DNA from: Litoreibacter arenae DSM 19593
GTDB taxonomy: Bacteria > Pseudomonadota > Alphaproteobacteria > Rhodobacterales > Rhodobacteraceae
Direction of reading: 5' to 3'
Assembly (NCBI RefSeq): GCF_000442275.2
Contig: NZ_KE557310.1
Span: forward strand, 186,001 to 250,000
Length of the DNA: 64,000 nt
Position numbers and translations under genes: made by a program. The notes under the pieces are model-generated. The model saw nothing but the letters and a program-made list of their open reading frames with translations. It was not told the DNA's origin and ran no database searches. Below, piece after piece: positions 10,089 to 19,186 of this stretch; position 1 is the first letter of the stretch, and each line of letters opens with the position of its first letter.

Positions 10089-11096
10089 CTAGCTTTTGGC
10101 TTCGGCAGCCTCGTAAGCCTCGATAATGCGCGCGACCAATGGGTGACGAACGACATCCTTGGCGGTGAAATAGCTGAAAGACACACCCTTCACGCCCTTG
10201 ATCAGCGTCTCCGCGTCGCGCAGGCCGGACTGGACGCCGCGTGGCAGATCGACCTGCGAACGATCACCCGTCACCACCATGCGCGAGCCTTGGCCCAGAC
10301 GGGTCAGAAACATCTTCATCTGCATCGTCGTCGCATTCTGCGCCTCATCCAGCACCACAAAAGCGTTGGACAGCGTCCGGCCCCGCATGAAGGCCAGAGG
10401 GGCGATTTCGATGCGTTTCTCCTCGATCAGCTTGGCGGTCTGCTTGCCAGGCAGAAAATCGTTCAATGCGTCGTAGAGCGGTTGCATATAGGGGTCGACC
10501 TTGTCCTTCATGTCGCCGGGCAGGAAGCCCAGACGCTCCCCCGCCTCGACAGCCGGGCGCGACAGGATGATCTTGTCCACCTTGCCCGTGATGAATAGCG
10601 ACACCCCGACAGCTACGGCCAGATAGGTCTTGCCGGTGCCCGCCGGGCCGATTCCGAAAGCCAGCTCGTTTTTGAAAAGCGAGGCCACGTAATCCTTCTG
10701 CGCCTGGGTGCGTGGCTCCACGGTTTTCTTGCGGGTCTTGATTTCGACCCCGGCGTTGAACATCTCGATCTGGTCGCCATCGCGGGTGCCGGTGTCGTCA
10801 GCTGAGCGGCCCATGCGGATTTCCGCCTCGATATCCGCCATCTCGACGGAGCGACCGCCTTCAAGCCGCACATAAAGCGCCTCCAGCACCTCAGCGGCCT
10901 TCTCGGCTGCCTCTCCCATCACCGCAAGTTGGTTGCCGCGGCGCACGATCTGTACGCCAAGCACCTGTTCTATCTGGGCCAGATTGCGGTCGAACTCTCC
11001 GCAAAGGTCAATCAGCAATCGGTTATCAGGAAACTCCAACAGGGTTTCAGACGAGACGGCATCCGTGGGGTCCACGGTCAGATCACTGATAGTCAA
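10089..11096 (-). CDS. phoH: PhoH-like ATPase
   Basis: A 335-residue P-loop ATPase of the PhoH/PhoL family. An N-terminal KH-like segment (residues 1-100) precedes the ATPase core with Walker A GPAGTGKT at residues 150-157 and Walker B VVLDEAQN near 250. PhoH-like proteins are linked to ribosome or RNA metabolism, often with ybeY; no ybeY is adjacent here. The start codon is TTG at 11096, supported by a strong Shine-Dalgarno (AGGAG) a few bases upstream and by the absence of a better ATG. miaB, a frequent partner in alphaproteobacteria, lies about 1.3 kb upstream, with two envelope genes inserted between. Confidence 0.92.
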   Translation of the reverse strand: MTISDLTVDPTDAVSSETLLEFPDNRLLIDLCGEFDRNLAQIEQVLGVQIVRRGNQLAVMGEAAEKAAEVLEALYVRLEGGRSVEMADIEAEIRMGRSADDTGTRDGDQIEMFNAGVEIKTRKKTVEPRTQAQKDYVASLFKNELAFGIGPAGTGKTYLAVAVGVSLFITGKVDKIILSRPAVEAGERLGFLPGDMKDKVDPYMQPLYDALNDFLPGKQTAKLIEEKRIEIAPLAFMRGRTLSNAFVVLDEAQNATTMQMKMFLTRLGQGSRMVVTGDRSQVDLPRGVQSGLRDAETLIKGVKGVSFSYFTAKDVVRHPLVARIIEAYEAAEAKS

Positions 11097-11187
11097 CGAG
11101 CTCTCCTGCGTTGGGTCATGGGGTCAGGGTGCATGAGGGGGATGGGGCGTGCAATAGGCGGCTTGCATGTTTCATGGAATTGATACG

Positions 11188-11216
11188 AAAAAAGGCCGCC
11201 CGCAAAGGCAGCCTTT
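11188..11216 (-). terminator. Rho-independent terminator after the WVDP-motif lipoprotein gene
   Basis: On the minus strand AAAGGCTGCC pairs with GGCGGCCTTT (one G-U pair) across a short loop and is followed by a T run of six. It lies 27 bases past the lipoprotein stop at 11243, separating it from phoH. Confidence 0.75.
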
Positions 11217-11242
11217 CTCGAACCTGGATATTTGCGGAACAC

Positions 11243-11563
11243 TTAGATCGGATCTCTTACGTCGTCCGATCCACGATAATTCCCTGTCGCATAGCCGGGA
11301 GGTGCCGCGCCGGAACATACCGGCTTGCCGTTGCGGTCCAGACGTGCAGACAGGTAGCCCTCGATGCCGTCGTCGATGATCCAGTGGTCGCACCCGCGCG
11401 GGTCGACCCAAATACCGGCCTGAAGCTGGCTCAGATCTTTGGTGCCACGGCCGAACAGCCCGCTGCCATAGTCGCGGGTCTTGTCGCCGCCATTATTCTC
11501 GCCTGTGCAGGCTGTTAGTGCGCCCAAGGCAGCGACTGCGATGATAGCTTTGATCGGTCTCAT
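11243..11563 (-). CDS. Small lipoprotein with WVDP-GC-HW-DDG-EGY module
   Basis: A 106-residue predicted lipoprotein: the signal peptide ends in the lipobox LTAC (Cys19). After a Gly/Asp-rich linker, almost the whole mature protein is one module, WVDPRGCDHW ... DDGIEGY ... GKPVC. The same module sits in the N-terminal half of the OmpA-family protein encoded 12 bp upstream in the same operon (WVDPDGCEHW ... DDGFEGY ... GIPVC). The two share both cysteines, which could form a disulfide. This looks like a duplicated envelope domain, one copy on an OmpA peptidoglycan anchor and one lipid-anchored. I do not recognise a named family. A terminator follows directly. Confidence 0.8.
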   Translation of the reverse strand: MRPIKAIIAVAALGALTACTGENNGGDKTRDYGSGLFGRGTKDLSQLQAGIWVDPRGCDHWIIDDGIEGYLSARLDRNGKPVCSGAAPPGYATGNYRGSDDVRDPI

Positions 11564-11575
11564 GTCATTGTCCTC

Positions 11576-12232
11576 TTAGCGGATACACTGGATTTCAACA
11601 CGGCGGTTGGCCGCCATGCCACGCGCGGTGCGGTTGGATGCCTTTGGCACCCGTTCGCCATAACCTCGTGTCGACGAGACCCGAGCCCCTACAGAGCGCG
11701 CGACCTGCGCGACCGCATTCGCGCGGCGCTGTGACAGGTTCAGGTTATACGCATCGCTGGCACGGCTGTCTGTGTGGCCCTCGATAATGTAGGCGGTCGC
11801 ACCGGCCGACTTGAAGAACTGCTGCAAGCGCCGCTTGTTGGCAGCGTTGATGCTGTACTGGTTGGTGGCGAACAACTGGTCCGAGTTCATCACCGCGCAG
11901 GTGTTGCCACGGCGGCAGACCGGAATGCCTTGGCGGGTGACATGGGGGGTCATGTAGCCCTCAAAACCATCATCCATGACCCAGTGCTCGCATCCGTCAG
12001 GATCGACCCAGATGGTTGGAACATAGCGTTCGGCGCGAATTTTGGTGCGGTGAACGACCTTGCCGTTGGACACTGTTCCTTGGCTGAGGCCATCCTCGGT
12101 ATAGACCTGTTGTTGCTGCGCCAAAGCGCCCGCGACCGGCAGCGCCAAGGCACACACTAGAACGGCACATCCGCCCAACGCGCTTCGCAGGATTTTTGAG
12201 ATCTCGAGTTTCACTGCCCTAGTCCTTCGCAT
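11576..12232 (-). CDS. OmpA-family envelope protein with N-terminal WVDP module
   Basis: A 218-residue exported protein. A basic N-terminus and hydrophobic stretch end at GALAQ, giving a signal peptide. Residues about 65-105 hold the WVDPDGC ... DDGFEGY ... PVC module, and residues about 115-218 form an OmpA C-terminal peptidoglycan-binding domain (IIEGHTDSRASDAYN, SQRRANAV, NRRVEIQC). There is no beta-barrel, so it is a periplasmic or outer-membrane-associated anchor. A GTG seven codons in, with a better ribosome-binding site (AAGGA), is an equally likely start. It is first in a two-gene operon with the related lipoprotein gene downstream. Confidence 0.88.
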   Translation of the reverse strand: MRRTRAVKLEISKILRSALGGCAVLVCALALPVAGALAQQQQVYTEDGLSQGTVSNGKVVHRTKIRAERYVPTIWVDPDGCEHWVMDDGFEGYMTPHVTRQGIPVCRRGNTCAVMNSDQLFATNQYSINAANKRRLQQFFKSAGATAYIIEGHTDSRASDAYNLNLSQRRANAVAQVARSVGARVSSTRGYGERVPKASNRTARGMAANRRVEIQCIR

Positions 12233-12429
12233 GTTGATCTTGAACCCGTAGCATCGGACAATTGACTAACGTCGGATGCGCACATCTATATGTGCCAGAG
12301 CCTAGCGAAATTGTGTATAAATCAAAGCACTTTTTACTAGATATAGTCGCCCGACCGGCCGCAGCGCCGCAGGCTTTACGGAATTGTTACCAGAAAATTT
12401 GGGGTGAGATCACGTCGGTCGAACGCGAT

Positions 12430-13746
12430 TCAGGTCAACACGCCTTTCAACGAATTCGTGACACTGGCCTCAATACGAACGCGTTGCACTGTACCGATCA
12501 TATGCTCGGGCGCATCGCAGTGAACCGCATGAAGGTAGTCGGATTTACCGACCAGTTGCCCATCGAGACGACCCTTCTTCTCGAACAGTACACCGACCTC
12601 CCGACCGACCATACTGCGCTGCGCCTCGTATTGTTGCTCGCTCAGCAAGGCTTGGAGGCGTTGCAAACGCTCGGAGGCGACATCGTCTGGCACGAGGTCT
12701 TTTTCGGCTGCCGGAGTCCCCGGACGAGCCGAATATTTGAACGAATAGGCCTGCCCGTAATTCACCGTGCGGACCAGCTCCAACGTCGCCTCGAAATCTT
12801 CTTCGGTCTCACCCGGGAAGCCGACGATGAAGTCGCCAGACAACAGCAGGTCGGGCCGCGCGGCGCGGATGCGGTCGATCAACTCGATGTAGCTGGCGGC
12901 GGTGTGTTTGCGGTTCATCGCCTTGAGGATCTTGTCCGACCCGCTTTGCACCGGCAAATGCAAGTAGGGCATCAGCTTGTCGCAGGTGCCATGCGCCTCG
13001 ATCAGCGCGTCTTCCATGTCGTTGGGATGCGAGGTGGTAAAGCGAACGCGCTTCAGCCCTTCGATGTCGTTCATGGCCCAGATCAGGCGGGCCAGGCCCC
13101 ATGTGCCATCCTCGCCCTCGCCGTGATAGGCGTTTACGTTCTGACCCAGCAGAGTGATTTCGCGCACGCCGCGCTCCACCAGATTGCGGGCCTCGGCGAT
13201 CAGGCGTTCGGGCGGGCGGGACACCTCTGCGCCGCGGGTATAGGGCACCACGCAGAAGGCGCAGAACTTGTCGCAGCCCTCCTGAACGGTCAGAAACGCT
13301 GACGGGCGGGCCTTGCTGATCCGTTTTGGCAGGTGTTCGAACTTGTCTTCCTCGGGAAAGTCGGTGTCGACCGCCTGCTCGCCCCTGTTCACCTTCTCCA
13401 TCAGGTCCGGCAGTCTGTGATAGGTCTGGGGGCCGACGACCAGATCGACCATCGGCTGACGGCGCATGATCTCCGCGCCTTCGGCTTGTGCCACGCAGCC
13501 CGCCACACCGATTTTCAGGTCTGGCTTTTCCTGCTTCAAAGGCTTCATGCGACCGAGGTCGGAATAGAGCTTCTCCCCTGCCTTCTCACGAATGTGGCAG
13601 GTGTTGAGCAGGATCATATCCGCGTCGGCCATCACGTCCGTGGCCTCGTAGCCTTCGGCACCCAAGGCTTCGGCCATGCGCTCGCTGTCATAGACGTTCA
13701 TCTGGCAGCCATAGGTCTTGATAAAGAGCTTCTTAGCGTCGGACAT
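12430..13746 (-). CDS. miaB: tRNA-2-methylthio-N6-dimethylallyladenosine synthase
   Basis: A 438-residue radical SAM methylthiotransferase that adds a methylthio group to i6A37 of tRNAs reading U-starting codons. The UPF0004 domain ([33 protein letters not shown]) supplies the second [4Fe-4S] cluster; the radical SAM core has CDKFCAFC; a C-terminal TRAM domain follows ([20 protein letters not shown]). All expected cysteines are present. A 197-bp gap separates its stop from the OmpA gene, which therefore probably has its own promoter. The start at 13746 is divergent from the unknown gene at 13860. Confidence 0.97.
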   Translation of the reverse strand: MSDAKKLFIKTYGCQMNVYDSERMAEALGAEGYEATDVMADADMILLNTCHIREKAGEKLYSDLGRMKPLKQEKPDLKIGVAGCVAQAEGAEIMRRQPMVDLVVGPQTYHRLPDLMEKVNRGEQAVDTDFPEEDKFEHLPKRISKARPSAFLTVQEGCDKFCAFCVVPYTRGAEVSRPPERLIAEARNLVERGVREITLLGQNVNAYHGEGEDGTWGLARLIWAMNDIEGLKRVRFTTSHPNDMEDALIEAHGTCDKLMPYLHLPVQSGSDKILKAMNRKHTAASYIELIDRIRAARPDLLLSGDFIVGFPGETEEDFEATLELVRTVNYGQAYSFKYSARPGTPAAEKDLVPDDVASERLQRLQALLSEQQYEAQRSMVGREVGVLFEKKGRLDGQLVGKSDYLHAVHCDAPEHMIGTVQRVRIEASVTNSLKGVLT

Positions 13747-13859
13747 GATAAACCTGCTGAATAAGGGTTGAGGCGGGGCATACCGCAGCCTGTGCGATCT
13801 TGCAATTCGCAGCGCGATGACAGAGTTTGGCCGCGAGCAAAAAGGAAAGAACAGCAGGC

Positions 13860-14720
13860 ATGCGGCACAGCTCCCTCAGTGCGTTTCTGGACGTCGCCCC
13901 GACGCAGTTATCCCCGAAAGGCCCGTTCGCGTTGGTGTTTGTCGAAGATGCCGCCGAGGTCGACAGCACGATAGCCCATGTGCGCAAGGCAGGCTTTCGC
14001 GAGGTATTGGTGTTTGGCGCCGCCGACCTGTTACCGCGCAAGCATGAGGGGCTGCATGTCGTGGTGACCAACGTGCATGAGGAAGACGCCTTCGCAAAGA
14101 TCACCAACGCCGTGATCAAGTTGTTTCCCGGGGTGTGGATGCATTATTGTTTCAACGCCGAATACCTGTTTTTCCCTTTCTGCGAGACCCGCAACATACG
14201 GGAATTGATCGCCTTCAACGTCGAAGAACGGCGGCACTCGGTCCTGACCTACGTGGTCGATCTGTATTCCAACGATCTTGGCAAGCATGCCAACGCCGTG
14301 TCGCTGGAGCAGGCCCATATGGACAAGTCAGGCTACTACGCGCTGGCGCGGTTTACCGAGGATGGCGAGGCGCTGGACCGGCAACTGGATTTCTTCGGTG
14401 GCCTGCGTTGGCGCTTCGAAGAACATATCCCCTGGACCCGCCGCCGTATTGACCGCGTAGGGCTGTTTCAAGCCGCCAAAGGGCTTGAGCTGCGCGGCGA
14501 CCACACTTTTAATGTTCAGGAGTACAACACCTATTCCTGCCCGTGGCACCACAACATCTCGGCCACGGTCTGCTCATTCCGCACAGCCAAGGCATTGGTG
14601 TCCAATCCGGGTTCCATGTACGAGATCCCGCATTTCTGGTGGAAGAATTCGGTGAAGTTCGAATGGAACTCCAACCAGTTGCTGGAGCTTGGTTTGATGG
14701 AGCCGGGGCAGTGGTTTTAG
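13860..14720 (+). CDS. Conserved hypothetical protein, possibly glycosyltransferase-like
   Basis: A 286-residue cytosolic protein without signal peptide or membrane span. The N-terminal third has the alternating beta-alpha look of a nucleotide-sugar binding fold ([37 protein letters not shown]), and the middle is rich in aromatic residues ([21 protein letters not shown]). The C-terminus is Trp/Asn-rich ([16 protein letters not shown]). I suspect a relative of family 2 glycosyltransferases but see no clear DxD motif. The ATG at 13860 is chosen over upstream in-frame codons because the sequence before it lies in the miaB promoter side and is less protein-like. It is followed directly by a decayed lipoprotein gene. 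Confidence 0.75.
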   Translation: MRHSSLSAFLDVAPTQLSPKGPFALVFVEDAAEVDSTIAHVRKAGFREVLVFGAADLLPRKHEGLHVVVTNVHEEDAFAKITNAVIKLFPGVWMHYCFNAEYLFFPFCETRNIRELIAFNVEERRHSVLTYVVDLYSNDLGKHANAVSLEQAHMDKSGYYALARFTEDGEALDRQLDFFGGLRWRFEEHIPWTRRRIDRVGLFQAAKGLELRGDHTFNVQEYNTYSCPWHHNISATVCSFRTAKALVSNPGSMYEIPHFWWKNSVKFEWNSNQLLELGLMEPGQWF

Positions 14721-15142
14721 GTAAACGCTTGATGGTTGCCTCCACATGTCTCGCACTCACCGCCTGCAACGATGACATAAGCTACCCGGACTGTAACGGG
14801 GCGAGGTGATAGTCATGCGATTTCACCGTCTCGTCGTGGAACCTAGGCTCAGCCTACTACTGGATATACGGCTCTAACCCTCGGGCATATTACTTCTTTG
14901 ACGGATCAGAGATCGGGCGCGAATACGTTTCTATCCCTCGGGCAAAGGCCGATATCTGTGCCGCGTTCGACCGTCACGATGTGCTGACATGGAACACTTG
15001 TGACGATGCCTTGGAGTTCAACTGCGCGTTTAGCGACATGGCCAAGGAAACCTACAACCGCTACTCATCAGAGACTGCGCGAAAAGACGACAGATACCCG
15101 CCGTTGGCCGGCGGCCCAACCCGCTATTCGTGCGATCTGTAG
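14712..15142 (+). pseudogene. Decayed small lipoprotein gene interrupted by two adjacent stop codons
   Basis: From a GTG at 14712 (or ATG at 14730) the frame reads a lipoprotein signal peptide with lipobox ALTAC, then DDISYPDCNGAR, and then hits TGA (14807) and TAG (14810) in tandem. The same frame then continues open for 110 codons, ending CDL at 15142, with normal-looking protein (SAYYWIYGSNPRAYYFFDG; several Cys, Tyr and Asp), but no start codon near its beginning. The signal peptide, in-frame continuation and terminator just behind suggest one former gene of about 140 codons. Alternatively only a very short peptide is made, or there is a sequencing error. I do not recognise the protein family. 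Confidence 0.5.
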
Positions 15143-15146
15143 ATAG

Positions 15147-15181
15147 AAAACGGCCCCCACGGGGGACCATGGGGGCCGTTT
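15147..15181. terminator. Bidirectional terminator
   Basis: AAAACGGCCCCC and GGGGGCCGTTTT flank a short GC-rich loop, giving a stem with A and T runs at both ends. It sits between the decayed lipoprotein gene (plus strand) and hsp20 (minus strand), so it can serve both. Confidence 0.85.
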
Positions 15182-15198
15182 CCGTCAGGCGAGAGGTG

Positions 15199-15648
15199 TT
15201 AGGCCTCGATCGCCTTTGGCTCAGATGTTTTGGTGATCTGGATTTGACGCGGTTTCAGCGCCTCTGGCACCTCGCGGACCAGTTCGATATGCAGCATCCC
15301 ATCGGCATGGTTTGCCTCCGTCACACGGACGTGGTCGGCCAGATGGAAGCGCTTTTCGAACGCGCGGGTGGCGATACCACGGTGCAGATAGGTCTTTTCT
15401 TCACCCTCATCCGCTTTCCTGGCCGAGACGATCAGCGCGTTCTCGCGTTGCTCGACAGTCAGATCGGCCTCGGAGAAGCCTGCGACTGCAACCGAGATAC
15501 GGTAGGAGTCGTCGCCGGTTTTCTCGATATTGTAGGGCGGATAGGTGGAATTCGTGACCTCTGCAGACATCACGCGGTCCATCAGATCTGCGACACGGTC
15601 AAACCCGACTGTGGCGCGGTGAAGGGGGGCGAAATCATAAGCTCGCAT
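15199..15648 (-). CDS. Small heat-shock protein, Hsp20/IbpA type
   Basis: A 149-residue alpha-crystallin family chaperone. The N-terminus (MRAYDFAPLHRATVGFDRVADLMDRV) and the YPPYNIEKTGDDSYRISVAVAGF segment are typical of IbpA/HspA proteins of alphaproteobacteria. The crystallin domain spans about residues 35-130 (LTVEQRENALIV, YLHRGIATRAFEKRF, GMLHIELVREVPEALKPRQI), and the IQI triplet near the C-terminus is the I-x-I oligomerisation motif. The ATG at 15648 is the family start; a second ATG three codons upstream is possible. It binds unfolding proteins under heat stress. Confidence 0.92.
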   Translation of the reverse strand: MRAYDFAPLHRATVGFDRVADLMDRVMSAEVTNSTYPPYNIEKTGDDSYRISVAVAGFSEADLTVEQRENALIVSARKADEGEEKTYLHRGIATRAFEKRFHLADHVRVTEANHADGMLHIELVREVPEALKPRQIQITKTSEPKAIEA

Positions 15649-15799
15649 GGTTTTCATCCTTTTCAAAAGCAATGTTAACGGTAGCGGGCCTTCCAAATGG
15701 ACAGGCCCTGTTTCGCATTTGCCAAACCCCATTCGGGCGTCTGGTATCATTGATCTGGGAAAGGTTTTGCAGGGTTTCAAGACCCCTCGGTCACGGTGT

Positions 15800-16606
15800 T
15801 CACGGTTTTATGAACAACGCGCCTGAGGGCTGGATGCCCGATTGCAACGCCACCCGGGACGCGCCGGTGTCAACGCGGCGGAAGACGCCGTCATTGCGAT
15901 CCATCTGGTCGAGTAGCACTGACAGGCGCTGGTCCAAGCCCACACCAAGAGCCACCTTTTGGGACCGCCATTCAGCCTTGGCGGACACGACGGACAGGAT
16001 GACAGGAGCGCCGTTTTGCATAGCAAAGATCGGCGCGCCGGAGGAGCCGAAATCCACGTCGCACGATGTCACGTAAACGCCGGGATCACGGGCTAGAACA
16101 CTGCAGGTTTCCTGAATGGACGGCGCGTCGGCGCGATCCTTTGCGTAGGAGACGACTTGCACCTGCTGACCGCGATCCACCTGCGTAGCCGTATCGAATG
16201 GCAAAATCGACGGGTGCTTGATCGGCTGATCCAACTGGATCAACGCCAGATCGGACGCCACCTTATCGACATTGCCACGCCCCTTGAAAACATAGTCGGG
16301 GTGGATCACCGACCGCTTCGCCTTGCGGTAGGCAGAGGCACGGCCGTTTTGCCAACCGGCCAGAAACTCGATCTCGGTATCGGCAGTGCGTTTTCCACTA
16401 TTGTCGTAGAAGCAATGCGCGGCCGTCAGCACGAGGTCAGGCGCGATCAGCGTGCCGGTGCAAAATCCCGAGCGCCCCAGATTGATCCGTCCAACGCCCT
16501 GCCACGCCTTGTTGGCGTCAAGCGAGGTCAGCGGCTTCAATGCGCTCTCCGCCTGTACGGAGGTCGCGAGCAAAAGCGTCGTGATAAGTGTTGCCAGAAT
16601 TCGCAT
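15800..16606 (-). CDS. Secreted trypsin-like serine protease
   Basis: A 268-residue chymotrypsin-fold protease with a signal peptide ending ATSVQA. The catalytic triad is visible: His in LTAAHCFYD (about residue 64), Asp in ASDLALIQL (about 119) and Ser in DFGSSGAPIF (about 189). The oxyanion loop has GSSGAP rather than GDSGGP, as in many bacterial V8/trypsin-like proteins. There is no PDZ domain, so it is not DegP. An ATG at 16606 is preferred to the TTG at 16609. It is probably periplasmic or secreted; target unknown. It stands alone between hsp20 and glcF, all on the minus strand. Confidence 0.85.
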   Translation of the reverse strand: MRILATLITTLLLATSVQAESALKPLTSLDANKAWQGVGRINLGRSGFCTGTLIAPDLVLTAAHCFYDNSGKRTADTEIEFLAGWQNGRASAYRKAKRSVIHPDYVFKGRGNVDKVASDLALIQLDQPIKHPSILPFDTATQVDRGQQVQVVSYAKDRADAPSIQETCSVLARDPGVYVTSCDVDFGSSGAPIFAMQNGAPVILSVVSAKAEWRSQKVALGVGLDQRLSVLLDQMDRNDGVFRRVDTGASRVALQSGIQPSGALFIKP

Positions 16607-16690
16607 CAATCGCCCCCGATATGCTCGCTTTAATCTTAAGTATAGAACAGTTGGGGCAAGAATACGGCGAGGGTTGGTTCTTTTTGGCCC

Positions 16691-18022
16691 CTATCTCAGT
16701 ACCGGTATATCCATCGGACGAAGGCCACCATTGTCCGCCGCCAGCATGGCAGGCGGTTTCGGCCCGCCTGTGGCCCAGTCGAGCAGTTCCACCGTATGGA
16801 CAATCGGCACATCGGTGCCGGAGCCTATCTGCATCATGCACCCGATATTGCCTGCCGCAATGACGTCCGGCTCCTTGGCCTCCAGCGTTTGCACCTTGCG
16901 ATCCTTCAACTGCTTGGAAATCTCCGGCTGCATCAGGTTATACGTCCCTGCCGAGCCGCAGCACAAATGCGAGTCTTTCGGCTCCAATACGGTGAAGCCC
17001 GCGCGTTTGAGCAGGTCCTTGGGGTAGGTCTTGATCTGCTGGCCGTGCTGCAAGGAGCAAGCCGCGTGATAGGCGACCCTCAACTGTTGGTCGCCACCTT
17101 TGGGCAGGTCCAGTTTCATCAGCACCTCGGACACATCCATGGCGATCGTGGATACGGCAGCGGCCTCTTCGGCCAGCGGCTCGTTGCGGAACATATGGCC
17201 GTAGTCCTTCACCGTGGTGCCGCAGCCGGAGGTGTTGATGACGATAGCGTCCAGTCCCTTGCGCTTCATCTCCGCGTCCCACGCCCGGATGTTCTTGGCG
17301 GCAGTGGCGTGGCTTTCTTGGGTTTTGCCCATGTGATGGGTCAACGCCCCGCAGCAGCCCGCACCTTCAGCCACGACAACCTCGCAGCCCAGACGGGTGA
17401 GCAGGCGGATGGTCGCATCGTTGATGTCGGTGTTCAGCGCCTTCTGTGCGCAGCCGGTCATGAGAGCCACGCGCATTTTCCTCTCGGTCTGCGACGCGAA
17501 GGTCTGCGGGTCGTCATTGCGCGACACCGGCGGGATGGTTTTCGGGGCCATCTCCACCATAGCCCTCAGACGCGCGTCAGGCATGAACCGGGCAAAGGGG
17601 CGACCGATCTTGGCCCCAAGCAGCGCCAGACGAAAGCGGTTCGGGTAGGGCAAAATACGCGCCAGAATCCAACGCAACGCCCGGTCGGTCAGGGGGCGGT
17701 CGTAGTGCTGCTCGATATACTCGCGGGCGTGGTCGACAAGGTGCATGTAGTGCACGCCCGACGGGCAGGTCGTCATACAGGCAAGGCAGGACAGACAGCG
17801 GTCGATATGCTTGACCGTCTTGGCATCCGGCTTGCGGTCATTCTCCAGCATGTCCTTGATCAGGTAGATGCGGCCTCTGGGGCTGTCCAGCTCGTCGCCA
17901 AGGAGCTGATACGTAGGGCAGGTCGCGGTGCAAAACCCGCAATGCACGCAGGTGCGCAGGACCTGTTCCGAGCGGGCGGTGGCGGGGTCTTTGAGCTGCT
18001 CTGGGGTGAAGTTGGTTTGCAT
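16691..18022 (-). CDS. glcF: Glycolate oxidase iron-sulfur subunit
   Basis: A 443-residue subunit with two ferredoxin motifs in the first 100 residues (CVHCGFCTATCP and CLSCLACMTTCP), followed by two CCG-type domains (GAGCCGALTHHMG; HLCCGSAGTYNLMQPE) of the heterodisulfide reductase/GlpC kind. It takes electrons from the GlcD/GlcE flavin subunits during oxidation of glycolate to glyoxylate and passes them to the respiratory chain. It is the last gene of glcD-glcE-glcF and starts 3 bp after glcE stops. Confidence 0.95.
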   Translation of the reverse strand: MQTNFTPEQLKDPATARSEQVLRTCVHCGFCTATCPTYQLLGDELDSPRGRIYLIKDMLENDRKPDAKTVKHIDRCLSCLACMTTCPSGVHYMHLVDHAREYIEQHYDRPLTDRALRWILARILPYPNRFRLALLGAKIGRPFARFMPDARLRAMVEMAPKTIPPVSRNDDPQTFASQTERKMRVALMTGCAQKALNTDINDATIRLLTRLGCEVVVAEGAGCCGALTHHMGKTQESHATAAKNIRAWDAEMKRKGLDAIVINTSGCGTTVKDYGHMFRNEPLAEEAAAVSTIAMDVSEVLMKLDLPKGGDQQLRVAYHAACSLQHGQQIKTYPKDLLKRAGFTVLEPKDSHLCCGSAGTYNLMQPEISKQLKDRKVQTLEAKEPDVIAAGNIGCMMQIGSGTDVPIVHTVELLDWATGGPKPPAMLAADNGGLRPMDIPVLR

Positions 18023-18025
18023 GGC

Positions 18026-19123
18026 TTACCCCATCAGTCCGGTGTTCAGAATGCCGCGCGGGTCAAACTTTTCGCGCAGGCCTTGGGAGATCGCCGCCAG
18101 CGGCGCGGACTCCGGATGGAAAGTCGCAGCATTGCCACGCAAACAGGTCGCATGACCTGCAATGCCGTTCATCGCCGCGCGAATGTCTGCGCCCCGAGGC
18201 GCAACAACCCAAATCAGCCCGCCGCCCCAATCGAGCGACAGTCTTGCGCCGTCGGGCAAGTGCTTGATCACGCCGGCCGCGTCGCTTGGCTTCACCGAAA
18301 CCCGCCAGATGTCCCCCTCCACACCCGCGAAATGTGTCACGTCACGGGCGGCGACCCAGTGCTCTTTGGAGGCGTTGCCTAGCACCTCCTCCATATCGCC
18401 GAAACCGTCCAGCAGCGCACGCAGTTGCGCCATGCGATATTTCACAGAGGCCTCGAACCCCTCCAAGCGAAGCGTGGTTTTGCCTGTCTCGGGAAAATGG
18501 GCTGCGGCAGAAATTTCGAACGGCGAGCCAAGCGCCTTCGACATTGCTTCCACCGCGCGGGTCACATCCAAGCCGTGCAACACCAGCGTCGCGGTGGCCT
18601 CAATCCCCGGCAGCACCTTGAAGCCCACCTCGGTCAGCACACCCAACGTGCCGTAGGAGCCAGCGAGCAGTTTCACCAGATCATAGCCGGTGACATTCTT
18701 CATCACCCTGCCGCCGTTCTTGATCACGCCCCCCTGCCCGTCCACGTAGCGCACGCCGATCAGGCTGTCGCGACACGCCCCCGCCTGAATACGGCGCGGA
18801 CCGGAGGCGTTGGTCGCCACGACCCCGCCTATTGTCGGCTCACCAGAGGTGCCGAGCAGCGCGCGATGGTCCATCGGCTCGAACGGCAAACGCTGGTTTT
18901 CCTTGGCAAGCGCCGCTTCGATCACGGCAACTGGCGTTCCTGCCTTCGCCACCAAGGTCAAAGCGCCAGGCTCGTAAAGCTCGATACCGGACAGACCCGC
19001 CGTTGAAAGCACCTCGCCTTCCGCATGTCCAATTGGCCTTGTGCCGCCGCCTTGAATACGCAACGTATCTTTCGCGCCTTCGACCGCTTCGGCCAGTGCT
19101 GCTTCACTGTCGGGTGTCATCAT
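18026..19123 (-). CDS. glcE: Glycolate oxidase FAD-binding subunit
   Basis: A 365-residue FAD-linked oxidase subunit, shorter than GlcD. The PCMH-type FAD domain shows RIQGGGTRPIG near the N-terminus and GTSGEPTIGGVVATNASGPRRI near residue 90. The C-terminus is truncated relative to GlcD, as is normal for GlcE. It lies between glcD and glcF. The 63-bp glcD-glcE gap holds an intergenic repeat element, an unusual insertion inside an operon. Confidence 0.93.
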   Translation of the reverse strand: MMTPDSEAALAEAVEGAKDTLRIQGGGTRPIGHAEGEVLSTAGLSGIELYEPGALTLVAKAGTPVAVIEAALAKENQRLPFEPMDHRALLGTSGEPTIGGVVATNASGPRRIQAGACRDSLIGVRYVDGQGGVIKNGGRVMKNVTGYDLVKLLAGSYGTLGVLTEVGFKVLPGIEATATLVLHGLDVTRAVEAMSKALGSPFEISAAAHFPETGKTTLRLEGFEASVKYRMAQLRALLDGFGDMEEVLGNASKEHWVAARDVTHFAGVEGDIWRVSVKPSDAAGVIKHLPDGARLSLDWGGGLIWVVAPRGADIRAAMNGIAGHATCLRGNAATFHPESAPLAAISQGLREKFDPRGILNTGLMG

Positions 19124-19133
19124 GTCGGATCAA

Positions 19134-19180
19134 CTTCTTCAAAAGCGTTTCATCTTGGCAAAAATATTCCCCCCGGAGGG
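19134..19180 (-). repeat. Rhodobacterales-type intergenic repeat (copy A)
   Basis: On the minus strand a CCCTCCGGGGGG box is followed by AATATTTTTGCCAAGATGAA and an AAG-rich tail. It fills nearly the whole glcD-glcE gap. Two related copies lie at 35180-35230 and 35375-35407. The core GGGGGAATATTT is the shared part. Confidence 0.6.
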
Positions 19181-19186
19181 CTGGTT

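Noticed and set aside
16796-18382. A 528-codon plus-strand open frame opposite glcF/glcE
   Set aside because: Antisense shadow; the minus-strand frame has two ferredoxin motifs.
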